A DNA stretch of 18,289 bases from Fimenecus sp045631225 (GCA_045631225.1 JAZQUG010000026.1:1-18289); one strand, 5' to 3'. Shown: positions 7,037 to 14,927, counted from the first letter of the stretch. The notes: generated from the letters alone by a model not told the origin. Numbers and translations are program-made.

Positions 7037-7169
7037 ATTAAAGGCTTTTGAGCGTATTTTAAAACTTGTGGTTCAAATGTCTTTTTTACAGTATTTTTTA
7101 CTATATATTGTGTTAATAGAGTTTTAGGTTGTTTTTACGACATATTTGGTTTTTGGGAGGGAAGTGTCC

Positions 7170-8462
7170 TTGGAAAAAATCATAGTTAACGGCGGTAAAA
7201 GATTATCCGGTGAGGTTGAAATTAGCGGTGCAAAGAACGCTGTTGTAGCGATAATTCCGGCGACCATTCTCGCAGAAGATGTTTGCAGAATTGAGAATAT
7301 TCCCAATATCAGTGACGTTTCTGCAATGATTAAAATATTACGCCATCTTGGCGCTGAAATAAAAATGATTAACAAAAGTACACTTGAGATTGATACATCT
7401 CATATCCGTTCAAATGTTGTTGAACACGATTTGTCAAAGCTTATGCGTGCTTCATACTACTTTATCGGTGTGCTTTTAGGTCGTTTTAACCATGCAAAGG
7501 TTGCAATGCCGGGTGGTTGTCAGTTTGGTGTTCGTCCGATTGACCAGCACATAAAGGGCTTTGAGGCTATTGGTGCTTCTGTGTCAATGGAAGAGAATGC
7601 AATGGTTGATGTTAAAGCAGAAAATCTTTTAGGTGCTTCTGTTTATTTTGACGTAGTATCAGTTGGTGCCACAATTAACCTTATGTTAGCGGCAGTTAAG
7701 GCAAAGGGTCTTACAGTTATCGAAAACGCTGCAAAAGAGCCTCATATTGTTGACCTTGCGAACTTCTTGAATTCAATGGGTGCTGATGTTCGTGGTGCAG
7801 GTACTGACGTGATTAAAATCCGTGGTGTGGACAAGCTTCACGGTTGTGAATATGCAATAATCCCTGACCAGATTGAGGCCGGAACATATATGGTTGCTGC
7901 AGCTGCTACTCAGGGTGACGTTACTATTAAAAATGTTATTCCGAAGCATCTTGAGTCAATTACTGCAAAGCTTATTGAATGTGGTGTGATTGTTGAGGAA
8001 TATGACGACTCTGTCCGTATTTTCTCTGATTGCCGACCAAATCATTGCAGTGTAAAGACTATGCCTCATCCCGGATTCCCTACTGATATGCAGCCACAGT
8101 TCTCTGTTCTTCTTTCAATTGCAAGAGGAAACAGTATGGTTTCTGAAAGCGTGTGGGATAATCGTTTCAGATATATTGAACAGCTTATGAGAATGGGTGC
8201 AAAGATTACCGTTGATGGTAAATCTGCATTTATCGAGGGCGTTGAGGGACTTAAAGGTGCTCCTGTTGTTGCTAACGACCTTCGTGCAGGTGCTGCAATG
8301 GTTATTGCAGGTCTTGTGGCAAGCGGAACAACTGAGATTGAAGAAATCCACCATATTCAGCGTGGATATGACAATATAATTGAGAAATTACGTAGCTTGG
8401 GTGCGGATATCGAATTGAGAAATAGTCCTGATGACGAAAATACCGTATTAAGCGTAGGTTAA
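7170..8462 (+). CDS. murA: UDP-N-acetylglucosamine 1-carboxyvinyltransferase
   Basis: A 430-residue cytosolic enzyme that transfers enolpyruvate from PEP to UDP-GlcNAc, the first committed step of peptidoglycan synthesis. K22 and N23 in GAKNAVV are the conserved catalytic pair. The active-site loop PGGCQFGVRP carries Cys117, equivalent to E. coli Cys115, so the enzyme is of the fosfomycin-sensitive type. R93 (LMRAS) and Asp in PGFPTDMQPQ are also conserved. The start is taken as TTG at 7170, because MEKIIVNGG is the usual N-terminus and GGAGGG (7156-7161) lies 8 bases upstream; the in-frame GTG at 7164 is too close to that site. Firmicutes often carry a second paralogue (murZ); which one this is cannot be told here. 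Confidence 0.96.
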   Translation: MEKIIVNGGKRLSGEVEISGAKNAVVAIIPATILAEDVCRIENIPNISDVSAMIKILRHLGAEIKMINKSTLEIDTSHIRSNVVEHDLSKLMRASYYFIGVLLGRFNHAKVAMPGGCQFGVRPIDQHIKGFEAIGASVSMEENAMVDVKAENLLGASVYFDVVSVGATINLMLAAVKAKGLTVIENAAKEPHIVDLANFLNSMGADVRGAGTDVIKIRGVDKLHGCEYAIIPDQIEAGTYMVAAAATQGDVTIKNVIPKHLESITAKLIECGVIVEEYDDSVRIFSDCRPNHCSVKTMPHPGFPTDMQPQFSVLLSIARGNSMVSESVWDNRFRYIEQLMRMGAKITVDGKSAFIEGVEGLKGAPVVANDLRAGAAMVIAGLVASGTTEIEEIHHIQRGYDNIIEKLRSLGADIELRNSPDDENTVLSVG

Positions 8463-8469
8463 AAGATTT

Positions 8470-8496
8470 AGGACGGTTTAATTACCGTCCTTTTTT
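8470..8496 (+). terminator. Rho-independent terminator after murA
   Basis: AGGACGGT (8470-8477), loop TTAATT, ACCGTCCT (8484-8491), then TTTTT. A perfect 8-bp stem starts 8 bases after the murA stop. Only 22 bases separate it from yycJ and hold no room for a promoter, so the downstream genes may depend on read-through. Confidence 0.9.
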
Positions 8497-8518
8497 GATA
8501 GAAAAAGGAAGTTAAGTT

Positions 8519-9310
8519 ATGGCGAAATTTTGTCCCTTGTTTTCATCTTCAACAGGGAATTCAATATATATCGGTGGTGGTGACGACTCAATTCTCATTG
8601 ATGTGGGTATGAGTGCAAAGCAGACGGAAAATGCTTTGTGGAATATCGGTGTTGATGGTGATTGTGTCCGTAATATTTTTATTACGCACGAACATTCTGA
8701 CCATACTAAAGGTATAAAAGTATTTACTAAAAAGCATAAGTCACGACTTATTATGACTCAGGGTACATACGAGGCTCTTGTTAAAACTGATGTGCTTGAT
8801 AATGCAAACGAGTGTTCAATAATAACTCCTGATGGTATCGATGTGGGTTGTATGTTCATAAAGCCATTTTCAACATCTCACGACGCAAAAGAACCTTGCG
8901 GATATACAGTTGAAATGTCAAACGGAAGAAAAATTGCTGTTGCAACTGACCTTGGTGTTATGACTGACACTGTTTTTGATGCTATCAGCGGTGCTGACCT
9001 TGTTATGCTTGAGTCAAACCATGATGTTAATATGCTTCAATGTGGTGGTTATCCGTATATTCTGAAAAGACGAATTTTAGGTGAAAAAGGTCATCTTTCA
9101 AATGATGATTGTGCAAAGACTCTTGCCAGACTTATTAAAACGGGTACAACAAGATTCTTCTTAGGTCACTTAAGCCGTGAAAATAATATTCCTCAGCTTG
9201 CTTATCAGACAAGCGTATGTGCATTATCTATGGAAGGTGCACAAGAGGATGATGACTATTTTATCAGGGTTGCAAAACCTGTCTGGGATGAAAAGGCGAT
9301 GATATTATGA
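8519..9310 (+). CDS. yycJ: MBL-fold hydrolase YycJ/WalJ (VicX)
   Basis: A 263-residue metallo-beta-lactamase-fold protein of the YycJ/WalJ group, a likely exonuclease or phosphodiesterase linked in Firmicutes to cell-wall regulation and to coordinating replication with division. The N-terminal FSSSTGNSIYI (8-18) is typical. Metal ligands are H57, H59, D61 and H62 in THEHSDH, H121 (TSHDA), D144 (ATDLG) and H217 (GHLSREN). GHLSN (191-195) is also conserved. The ATG follows AGGAAG. The stop overlaps the rlmH ATG by 4 bases. In Bacillus walJ sits behind walRKHI and ahead of htrC and rlmH; here it precedes the two-component genes. Confidence 0.93.
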   Translation: MAKFCPLFSSSTGNSIYIGGGDDSILIDVGMSAKQTENALWNIGVDGDCVRNIFITHEHSDHTKGIKVFTKKHKSRLIMTQGTYEALVKTDVLDNANECSIITPDGIDVGCMFIKPFSTSHDAKEPCGYTVEMSNGRKIAVATDLGVMTDTVFDAISGADLVMLESNHDVNMLQCGGYPYILKRRILGEKGHLSNDDCAKTLARLIKTGTTRFFLGHLSRENNIPQLAYQTSVCALSMEGAQEDDDYFIRVAKPVWDEKAMIL

Positions 9311-9789
9311 TGAATGTTCAGCTCATAGTTCTGGGCAAACTAAAAGAAAAATATATGAAAGACTTTGCAGCCGAATATGAGAAAAGGCTTTCTGCATATT
9401 GTAAAATGAGCGTTATTGAGCTTGAACCTGTTAAGCTTTCCGATAATCCGTCACAAAGCGAAATCGACAATGCACTTACCAAAGAAACTAAAATGATAAA
9501 GGATAAAATTCCTAAAAATTCTTATATTTTCTCAATGTGTATTGAGGGTAAACAGATGTCGAGTGAAGAGCTTTCACAAAAGTTAGAGGACATTGCTCTT
9601 TCAGGAAAAAACAGCGTTACATTTATAATCGGAAGCTCATTCGGACTTTCAGGTGAAATAAAGCAGATGTCAGATTTTAAGTTTTCTATGTCAAAAATGA
9701 CTTTTCCTCATAAACTGGCAAGAATTATGCTGACAGAACAGCTTTACAGAGGCTTTTCCATAAGTAATAACGGAAAATACCATAAATAA
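9307..9789 (+). CDS. rlmH: 23S rRNA (pseudouridine-1915 N3) methyltransferase
   Basis: A 160-residue SPOUT-class methyltransferase that uses SAM to methylate pseudouridine 1915 in helix 69 of 23S rRNA on assembled 70S ribosomes. The N-terminal VQLIVLGKLKEKY (4-16) and the trefoil-knot segments FIIGSSFGLSGEI and FPHKLARIMLTEQLYRGF are diagnostic, as is the final YHK. Two small departures from the usual family sequence: Ser where Gly is typical after IG, and SNNGKYHK at the end instead of the common RGEPYHK. The ATG lies within ATGA shared with yycJ; the next codon is also ATG, so the protein may begin one residue later. Confidence 0.95.
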   Translation: MMNVQLIVLGKLKEKYMKDFAAEYEKRLSAYCKMSVIELEPVKLSDNPSQSEIDNALTKETKMIKDKIPKNSYIFSMCIEGKQMSSEELSQKLEDIALSGKNSVTFIIGSSFGLSGEIKQMSDFKFSMSKMTFPHKLARIMLTEQLYRGFSISNNGKYHK

Positions 9790-9880
9790 TTTAAAGAAAC
9801 GAAATGATTTGTTATTAATTTGTTAAAATTTGCAAGTTATTATCTTTATAAACATATTAGACACAAAGGAGGTTGTTTGT

Positions 9881-10576
9881 ATGGCAAAAGAAAAGATTCT
9901 TGTTGTGGATGATGAGAAAAATATCTGTGATTTATTGAGAATGTATCTTGAAAAAGAGGGCTTTGCCGTTGTGATGGCACATAATGGTGTTGATGCAGTA
10001 AAAACTTTTGCATCAGAAAATCCTGACCTTGTTTTGTTGGATATTATGCTTCCGGGACTTGACGGATGGCAGGTTTGTCGGGAAATCAGAAAGACAAGTG
10101 AAAAACCTATTATTATGCTTACTGCAAAGGATGAGGTTTTTGATAAGGTTTTAGGTCTTGAGCTTGGTGCTGACGACTATGTTACAAAGCCTTTTGATAC
10201 AAAGGAGATTATTGCCCGTATAAAGGCTGTTCTTCGTCGTACATCTGCAGTCAAGGAAACTGATATCAAGGAAGTTAAATACGATAAGCTTTCTGTAAAT
10301 CTTACAAATTATGAATTGAAAGTAAATGATGTTGTGGTTGACACACCACCAAAAGAGCTTGAGCTTATATACTATCTTGCAAGTAATCCTGATCGGGTTT
10401 TCACTCGTGACCAGCTTCTTGATGATGTGTGGGGCTTTGATTATTATGGTGACAGCAGAACTGTTGACGTGCACATCAAACGACTTCGTGATAAGCTTAA
10501 GGGCGTTTCAGAGGAATGGGAATTAAGAACAATCTGGAGTGTCGGCTATAAATTTGAAACTCATGGCAAGAAATAA
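9881..10576 (+). CDS. OmpR/PhoB-family response regulator, WalR-like
   Basis: A 231-residue two-component regulator. The receiver domain (about 4-120) has the acidic pair D10-D11 (VVDDE), phosphoacceptor D54 (VLLDIMLPG), T81 (MLTAKD) and K103 (VTKPF). The C-terminal winged helix (about 135-228) has the OmpR-type end TRDQLLDDVWGFDYYGDSR and TVDVHIKRLRDKL. The receiver strongly resembles WalR (MLTAKD, LGADDYVTKPFDT), and the neighbours yycJ, rlmH and htrA support that. Clostridia have many close paralogues, so orthology is not claimed. The start is the ATG at 9881 behind a strong AAAGGAGG; an earlier in-frame start at 9830 would add 17 residues through that site. The 91 bases after rlmH may hold a promoter, but no clear one was found. 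Confidence 0.94.
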   Translation: MAKEKILVVDDEKNICDLLRMYLEKEGFAVVMAHNGVDAVKTFASENPDLVLLDIMLPGLDGWQVCREIRKTSEKPIIMLTAKDEVFDKVLGLELGADDYVTKPFDTKEIIARIKAVLRRTSAVKETDIKEVKYDKLSVNLTNYELKVNDVVVDTPPKELELIYYLASNPDRVFTRDQLLDDVWGFDYYGDSRTVDVHIKRLRDKLKGVSEEWELRTIWSVGYKFETHGKK

Positions 10577-12098
10577 TATATTTAAAAGACAGGCACAGAA
10601 AATCAGCGGATTTTTCACTCATTTGCCTTTGTTTGCAAAGTATTTGACAATTATGACGGCACTTATGCTTGTCAGTTATCTTGTGCTTATGTCAGCGTTG
10701 ACAGTTTTCCTTTCCAATCGTTGGGCAAAGGAAACACAGGAGCTTTTGCAGTCAAATGTAAAGCAAAGTGCAGAGTATAGCGAGAATGTTTTAGAAGAAT
10801 GTACTAACGCTATCGATGTGGAAAACGCATTGATTCTTATGTGTAATAATGTTGGTGTTACAGCAAATGCGATTGATGTTGATGTTTTCTTTGTAAACCA
10901 CGACGGTAAGGTAATTATCTGCCGGGAGGATTTCTTGTATAACTATTCACCAAAAAGCGAAGGCTGTCTTGTCCATAGCGGATATACAGTTCCAAAAAGC
11001 ATAATGAAGACGGTATCTGAAGGTGAGTATTTCAGCAGAAAGCCTGTTGATGGATTGTTTGCAGAGGATACATTCTTTGCGGGTTATCCTGTTTATATGC
11101 AAGGAACTTTTGTCGGTGCATATTTTGCCAGTACACCTGTTCAGTCAGGACTTGCGGAATACGCTCTTAATTTAGGTGGTATGTATCTGTCATCAGCAAT
11201 ATTTGCATCTGCATTATCATTCCTTGTAATTTATGCATTTACTGCAAAGCTCACTAATCCTTTAAGACAGATGTCAAATGCCACAAAGGCTTATGCTCAG
11301 GGTGACTTCAGTAAGAGAGTCAGTGTCCGTGGTGTTGACGAACTGGCAGAGCTTTGTCAGTCGTTTAATAAAATGGCGACGGCACTTTCGGTGCTTGAAT
11401 CGTCGCGACGAAGCTTCGTTGCGAATGTGTCCCACGAACTGAAAACACCAATGACCACAATAGGTGGATTTATTGACGGTATGCTTGACGGAACGATTCC
11501 TCCTGAAAAGCATCAGGAATATCTGAATATTGTTTCTGTTGAAGTTAAACGACTTTCACGACTTGTTACATCAATGCTCAATTTGTCAAAAATTGAAGCA
11601 GGTGAGCTGGAAATCAAGCCTACAAACTTTGATTTGGTTCAGCAGATTATCAACTGTATGCTGACCTTTGAGCAGGAAATCGAAAAGAAAAATATTACTA
11701 TCAACGGTTTTGATGCTTTAAGTGCAGTTCCTGTTTATGCTGACCGTGATATGATTTATCAGGTCGTATATAACCTTGTTGACAATGCAGTAAAATTCAC
11801 TAATGAAAACGGTGCAATTTCTGTGTTTGCAGGTGAAAATAAGAATGGTAAGATTTTTGTTGCTATCGAAAACACGGGTGAGGGCATTTCATCAGAAGAA
11901 ACAGGACGAATTTTCGAAAGATTCTATAAGGTTGATAAATCAAGAAGCTATGATGTAAAGAGCGCAGGACTTGGTCTGTATCTTTGCAAGACTATTGTGG
12001 AAATGCACGGCGGAACAATTTTTGCCGAAAGCGAAAAAGGCAAATTCACAAGATTCACATTTACATTACCAAAAGGTAATATGAAAAATAACTCTTAA
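10563..12098 (+). CDS. Membrane sensor histidine kinase, WalK/ResE-like
   Basis: A 511-residue sensor kinase, the expected partner of the regulator just upstream. First membrane helix about 26-50, an extracytoplasmic domain about 51-204 (probably PAS/CACHE-like, with four cysteines), second helix about 206-228, then HAMP (about 229-281). The H-box FVANVSHELKTP puts the phosphorylated histidine at 291. The N-box is NLVDNAVKF (404-412), G1 is NTGEG (437-441, the NTG-type variant), the F-box region is IFERFYKVD and G2 is GLGLYLCK. WalK normally also has a cytoplasmic PAS domain after HAMP; none fits here, so it is shorter. The start is the ATG at 10563, overlapping the regulator by 14 bases; the ribosome site is poor, suggesting coupling. 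Confidence 0.95.
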   Translation: MARNNIFKRQAQKISGFFTHLPLFAKYLTIMTALMLVSYLVLMSALTVFLSNRWAKETQELLQSNVKQSAEYSENVLEECTNAIDVENALILMCNNVGVTANAIDVDVFFVNHDGKVIICREDFLYNYSPKSEGCLVHSGYTVPKSIMKTVSEGEYFSRKPVDGLFAEDTFFAGYPVYMQGTFVGAYFASTPVQSGLAEYALNLGGMYLSSAIFASALSFLVIYAFTAKLTNPLRQMSNATKAYAQGDFSKRVSVRGVDELAELCQSFNKMATALSVLESSRRSFVANVSHELKTPMTTIGGFIDGMLDGTIPPEKHQEYLNIVSVEVKRLSRLVTSMLNLSKIEAGELEIKPTNFDLVQQIINCMLTFEQEIEKKNITINGFDALSAVPVYADRDMIYQVVYNLVDNAVKFTNENGAISVFAGENKNGKIFVAIENTGEGISSEETGRIFERFYKVDKSRSYDVKSAGLGLYLCKTIVEMHGGTIFAESEKGKFTRFTFTLPKGNMKNNS

Positions 12099-12117
12099 AC
12101 AGTGGGAGAATATATAT

Positions 12118-13593
12118 ATGGATGAAAATATGAACAAAGATTTTGAACTTAATAACGGAGAAAATGTTGAGAATATTCCGAAGGAAGAACCACGACAGTA
12201 TTATGCTCCTGAAACAGAACAGACATATGCACCAAAACAGGAGCCTGTAACACCTCCGACAGGATATTCGACAAATTATAATCCTCAATATACTTATAAT
12301 AGTTACAATAACAATAATCAGGCAAATCAGTATATGCCATACGGAAGCTATACTTACGGTGCTAATTTCCAGCAACCACCAAAGAAAAAGTCAAAGGGTA
12401 AGAAAAGAGGCTGTGGCGTTACATTCCTGATTCTTGTAGTTATTTTCTTTATTGCAATAGGTGTTCTTTTTTCATCTTTTATAGGTGGCAAGAAAACACC
12501 GGACAATGTTCAGAGCGGTGATGATACTCAGATGAGTGTTGTTGAACCTCCTAAGGGTAACATTTCTGCAGAAGATGTTAATTCAGCAGGAGATGTTTAT
12601 AAGAAAGTAAAGGACAGCTCCGTTGGTGTTCTTGTTTACACAAGAAATCAGCAGTCAGTTTATTCTGAAGGTACAGGCGTTGTTATGGGGCTCAATAGTG
12701 ATAAGACTGCAACTTACGTTGTGACTTGTGCTCACGTTATTGAAGCAAACAACCCGCAAATTATTGTTCAGAGTGCTGACGGTACACAGTATGATGCTGT
12801 AATCGTTGGTACAGATGCAAAAACTGATATCGGACTTCTTCGTGTGAATACAACAGAGCTTCAGGCAGCCGAATTTGCAGCTTCTGACAGTGTTCAGGTA
12901 GGTGATACTGTTTACGCTATCGGTAACCCGGGTGGTACACAGTTCTTTGGTTCATTTACAAACGGTATGGTTTCTGCAATCGGCAGACCTATCGACAGCC
13001 CTGTCGGGTATGAGGTTGCTTGTATTCAGCATACAGCAGCAATTAACCCGGGTAACTCAGGTGGTGCACTTGTAAATGAATACGGTCAGGTTATCGGTAT
13101 CAATTCATCAAAAATTGCTTCAACTGAATATGAGGGTATGGGATTCTCTGTTCCAACTTCAACAGTAAAGGAAATTGTTGACGAGCTTATTAAGAATGGT
13201 TACGTTTCAAACAGACCTGTTCTCGGTATCAATTTTATGACAGCGTCACAGAATCAGACATACTCAATTATTGTTAAAGCAAATAAGCTTCCTGCAGGGT
13301 CAATTATCATCAGCAGTATTATGAATGGCAGTGATCTTCTCAATACTGAAGTTAAAGAAGGCGATATGATTATTGCAGTCAACGGTAAAGACCTTGACAG
13401 CTATGAAGTATTGCTTGAAGTAATTGAAAACGGTAAGGTTGGAGATGTTCTTACACTTAAAATCTGCAGAGTAGATTCTAACTATAATATTTCAACATTT
13501 GATGTAAATGTTAAACTTGTTGAGGATTCAATGACATCAGTACAACAGGAAGAACCGACAGATAATGGGTTCTATTTCCCATTTGGTAACTAA
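12118..13593 (+). CDS. Membrane-anchored HtrA/DegP-type serine protease with PDZ domain
   Basis: A 491-residue protease that would degrade or refold damaged proteins outside the membrane. The catalytic triad is H206 (TCAHVIEA), D237 (KTDIGLLRV) and S314 (NPGNSGGAL). A PDZ domain spans about 365-465, with the recognisable EGDMIIAVNGKDL (414-426). The N-terminal 98 residues are predicted cytoplasmic, rich in Pro, Tyr, Asn and Gln, ending in a basic KKKSKGKKRG stretch. One membrane helix follows (about 100-121), giving an N-in orientation. GGGAG precedes the ATG, 19 bases after the kinase stop. In Bacillus an HtrA protease also lies in the walRK locus, and CssRS controls others, so this protease may be a target or partner of the adjacent two-component system. 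Confidence 0.95.
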   Translation: MDENMNKDFELNNGENVENIPKEEPRQYYAPETEQTYAPKQEPVTPPTGYSTNYNPQYTYNSYNNNNQANQYMPYGSYTYGANFQQPPKKKSKGKKRGCGVTFLILVVIFFIAIGVLFSSFIGGKKTPDNVQSGDDTQMSVVEPPKGNISAEDVNSAGDVYKKVKDSSVGVLVYTRNQQSVYSEGTGVVMGLNSDKTATYVVTCAHVIEANNPQIIVQSADGTQYDAVIVGTDAKTDIGLLRVNTTELQAAEFAASDSVQVGDTVYAIGNPGGTQFFGSFTNGMVSAIGRPIDSPVGYEVACIQHTAAINPGNSGGALVNEYGQVIGINSSKIASTEYEGMGFSVPTSTVKEIVDELIKNGYVSNRPVLGINFMTASQNQTYSIIVKANKLPAGSIIISSIMNGSDLLNTEVKEGDMIIAVNGKDLDSYEVLLEVIENGKVGDVLTLKICRVDSNYNISTFDVNVKLVEDSMTSVQQEEPTDNGFYFPFGN

Positions 13594-13607
13594 AAGGCAT
13601 TTTATTT

Positions 13608-13635
13608 GACTCTCCTTAACAAGGGGAGTCATTTT
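13608..13635 (+). terminator. Likely terminator or attenuator after the HtrA gene
   Basis: GACTCTCCTT (13608-13617), loop AAC, AAGGGGAGTC (13621-13630): a 10-bp stem with one T-G pair, followed by ATTTTG. The U run is short, so termination may be partial. The arms resemble the GGGGAG arms of the palindromic repeats, and this may be a decayed half repeat. Confidence 0.6.
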
Positions 13636-13673
13636 GCTGTCAGGGCAAGTTAGTCTTTTGAGGAGATGAAAAG

Positions 13674-14165
13674 ATGAATAAAGCTGATTTTTTAAATGAA
13701 TTGTATCATTATATCAGAAGATTGCCTCGGGATGAGAAAACTGAAATAATGAAGGATTTTCGTGAGCGTTTCAGTGAGGGTGAGTCAGAAGGGAAAACGG
13801 AACAACAGATTTGTTATGAATTAGGTTCACCGTATGAATGTGCAAGGCAGTATCTCGGTGATGAGTTTTTTGAAAAAGAAACAAAAGCGAAACCTAAAAA
13901 GAACAATAAAGCATTCTGGACGGTTGCGTTTTTCTGGAATTTAGTTCAGGCGTTTTTCTCAGTCCCAATCACACTGGGCTTGTTTGCAGTCGCAGGGATA
14001 ATGATTTTTGCATATTGCTTTATTGTACCGATAATTGGTTCGATTGCGTTCTTTGTTTTTGCAATTGCATCAACGAGTACAGTTCTTTGTCTTGGGGTTA
14101 TAACATTACTCTGGACAATATTTGAAATCAAAGAATGTATTGTAAGAATGAATAAGGAGGAATAA
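13674..14165 (+). CDS. HAAS-domain/DUF1700 membrane protein
   Basis: A 163-residue protein. The N-terminal helical domain (1-64: ADFLNELYHYIRRLP, EIMKDFRERFSEG, LGSPYECARQYL) is the HAAS fold found in DUF1700 proteins. A basic linker with KAKPKKNNK (71-79) leads to three hydrophobic segments (about 81-98, 100-123, 125-150). DUF1700 genes usually accompany a PadR-type repressor and a DUF4097 adhesin-like protein, and HAAS is thought to mediate protein contact. Neither partner is visible here. The ATG is preceded by GAGGAG. It ends with AAGGAGG, which serves the next gene, 2 bases away. Role unknown; envelope-stress signalling is inferred from context. Confidence 0.88.
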   Translation: MNKADFLNELYHYIRRLPRDEKTEIMKDFRERFSEGESEGKTEQQICYELGSPYECARQYLGDEFFEKETKAKPKKNNKAFWTVAFFWNLVQAFFSVPITLGLFAVAGIMIFAYCFIVPIIGSIAFFVFAIASTSTVLCLGVITLLWTIFEIKECIVRMNKEE

Positions 14166-14167
14166 TT

Positions 14168-14353
14168 ATGAAAAAAGCATTGATAACCTTTGTAATACTT
14201 TTCTGTATTTCTCTTTTTACAACTTTTGTAAGCTTTCTTGTCTGTGGTGGTGAACTGATTAAAACAGGAATTGCATACGGGATTGAGCAGTACAGGGAAT
14301 ATCAGGCAACGGAAAATATGAATAATATTGACGATATGATTCAAACAACATAA
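14168..14353 (+). CDS. Small single-pass membrane protein (61 residues)
   Basis: A short ORF with an ideal AAGGAGG site (14154-14160) inside the end of the DUF1700 gene, so it is very likely translated. Residues 4-26 form one hydrophobic helix after MKK, resembling an uncleaved signal anchor. The remaining 35 residues are polar and acidic and would face outward. I recognise no family. DUF1700 genes are often followed by DUF4097 proteins that start with a similar Lys-Lys-hydrophobic anchor, so this may be a shortened remnant of such a partner or an independent small regulator. No further DUF4097-like sequence follows. Confidence 0.7.
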   Translation: MKKALITFVILFCISLFTTFVSFLVCGGELIKTGIAYGIEQYREYQATENMNNIDDMIQTT

Positions 14354-14390
14354 TTGCATTATTGAAATGCAAAATATATTGTGATAAAAT
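14354..14390 (+). promoter_or_regulatory. Promoter of the pspC gene with an upstream inverted repeat
   Basis: TTGAAA (14362-14367) and TAAAAT (14385-14390) are 17 bases apart, with TGA before the -10 (extended -10). The inverted repeat TTGCATT (14354-14360) and AATGCAA (14366-14372) brackets the -35. Its arms resemble those of the palindrome upstream of gap (TTGCATA/TATGCAA), with a longer centre. Confidence 0.5.
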
Positions 14391-14417
14391 AATTAAAAAG
14401 GTATGGAGGAGAAAATT

Positions 14418-14669
14418 ATGTTTAAAGAAAAGAAGTTATATAAAAGTACAGATAAAAAAATTGACGGTGTTTGTGCAGGTATCGCAGAATTTTTTGAGAT
14501 TGACCCGACAATTGTGAGAGTATTATACGCTTTGCTTGCAGTGTTTACAGCAGCAATTCCATGTATTATCGTTTATGCAGTGCTTTCATTTGCAATGCCT
14601 CGCAGACCATTCCCTGATTATCAGTATAATGAATTCGACCAGAACAGAACGGACGGGAACAATCAGTAA
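14418..14669 (+). CDS. PspC-domain membrane protein
   Basis: An 83-residue protein covering a complete PspC domain: KKLYKSTDKKIDGVCAGIAEFF (5-26) and IDPTIVRVLYALL (28-40), then a second hydrophobic stretch ending in AMPRRP (59-64), followed by a polar tail. PspC domains act in phage-shock-type membrane stress systems, sensing or transmitting membrane damage; in Firmicutes small PspC proteins are common and mostly unstudied. The ATG at 14418 follows GGAGGAG; the ATG at 14403 lies just before that site and is rejected. One base separates its stop from the next ATG. Confidence 0.92.
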   Translation: MFKEKKLYKSTDKKIDGVCAGIAEFFEIDPTIVRVLYALLAVFTAAIPCIIVYAVLSFAMPRRPFPDYQYNEFDQNRTDGNNQ

Positions 14670-14670
14670 T

Positions 14671-14910
14671 ATGGGTGAAATATTAGAATTTAAAAGTAAT
14701 GATTTGAACGAACTCAAAAAGCTTATGAACAATCTTATCGAGGAATATGAAGAGGTGGAGGACCAACTTTATGACCTTGAGGATTTTATGCCTGATGAGG
14801 ACGATAAAAAGGAATATGCACTCTGGGAAGAGGAATATAAATTCCTTGAGCAAAAACTCGATGAGCTCGATAAAAAAATTGTTGAGATTCAGGATAAAAT
14901 TGAAGATTAA
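14671..14910 (+). CDS. Small acidic coiled-coil protein
   Basis: A 79-residue, very acidic, soluble protein. Residues 11-36 and 47-78 have leucine/isoleucine heptad spacing with alternating Glu and Lys (for example LEQKLDELDKKIVEIQDKI), interrupted by FMPDEDD; it probably folds as an antiparallel helical hairpin. I do not recognise a family. Its ATG lies one base after the pspC stop and the ribosome site is weak, so translation is probably coupled. The pairing suggests a cytosolic partner of the PspC protein, loosely like the coiled-coil PspA partner of PspC, but it is far too short to be PspA. Confidence 0.78.
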   Translation: MGEILEFKSNDLNELKKLMNNLIEEYEEVEDQLYDLEDFMPDEDDKKEYALWEEEYKFLEQKLDELDKKIVEIQDKIED

Positions 14911-14927
14911 TGCAAAATGTATAATTT

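Noticed and set aside
7037..7169. Riboswitch or T-box in the murA leader
   Set aside because: The leader is mostly A/T runs with no stable stems or recognisable conserved core, and no terminator precedes the start.
12061..12375. Leftward 104-residue hydrophobic ORF
   Set aside because: It lies wholly antisense to the HtrA N-terminal coding region and is rich in Ile from reversed AAT/TAT-type codons; no good ribosome site and no recognised motif.
10563..13593. CssRS-HtrA secretion-stress locus as a firm call
   Set aside because: Kinase-regulator-HtrA order fits CssRS too, but the presence of yycJ and rlmH upstream favours a WalRK-type origin; sequence alone cannot settle it.
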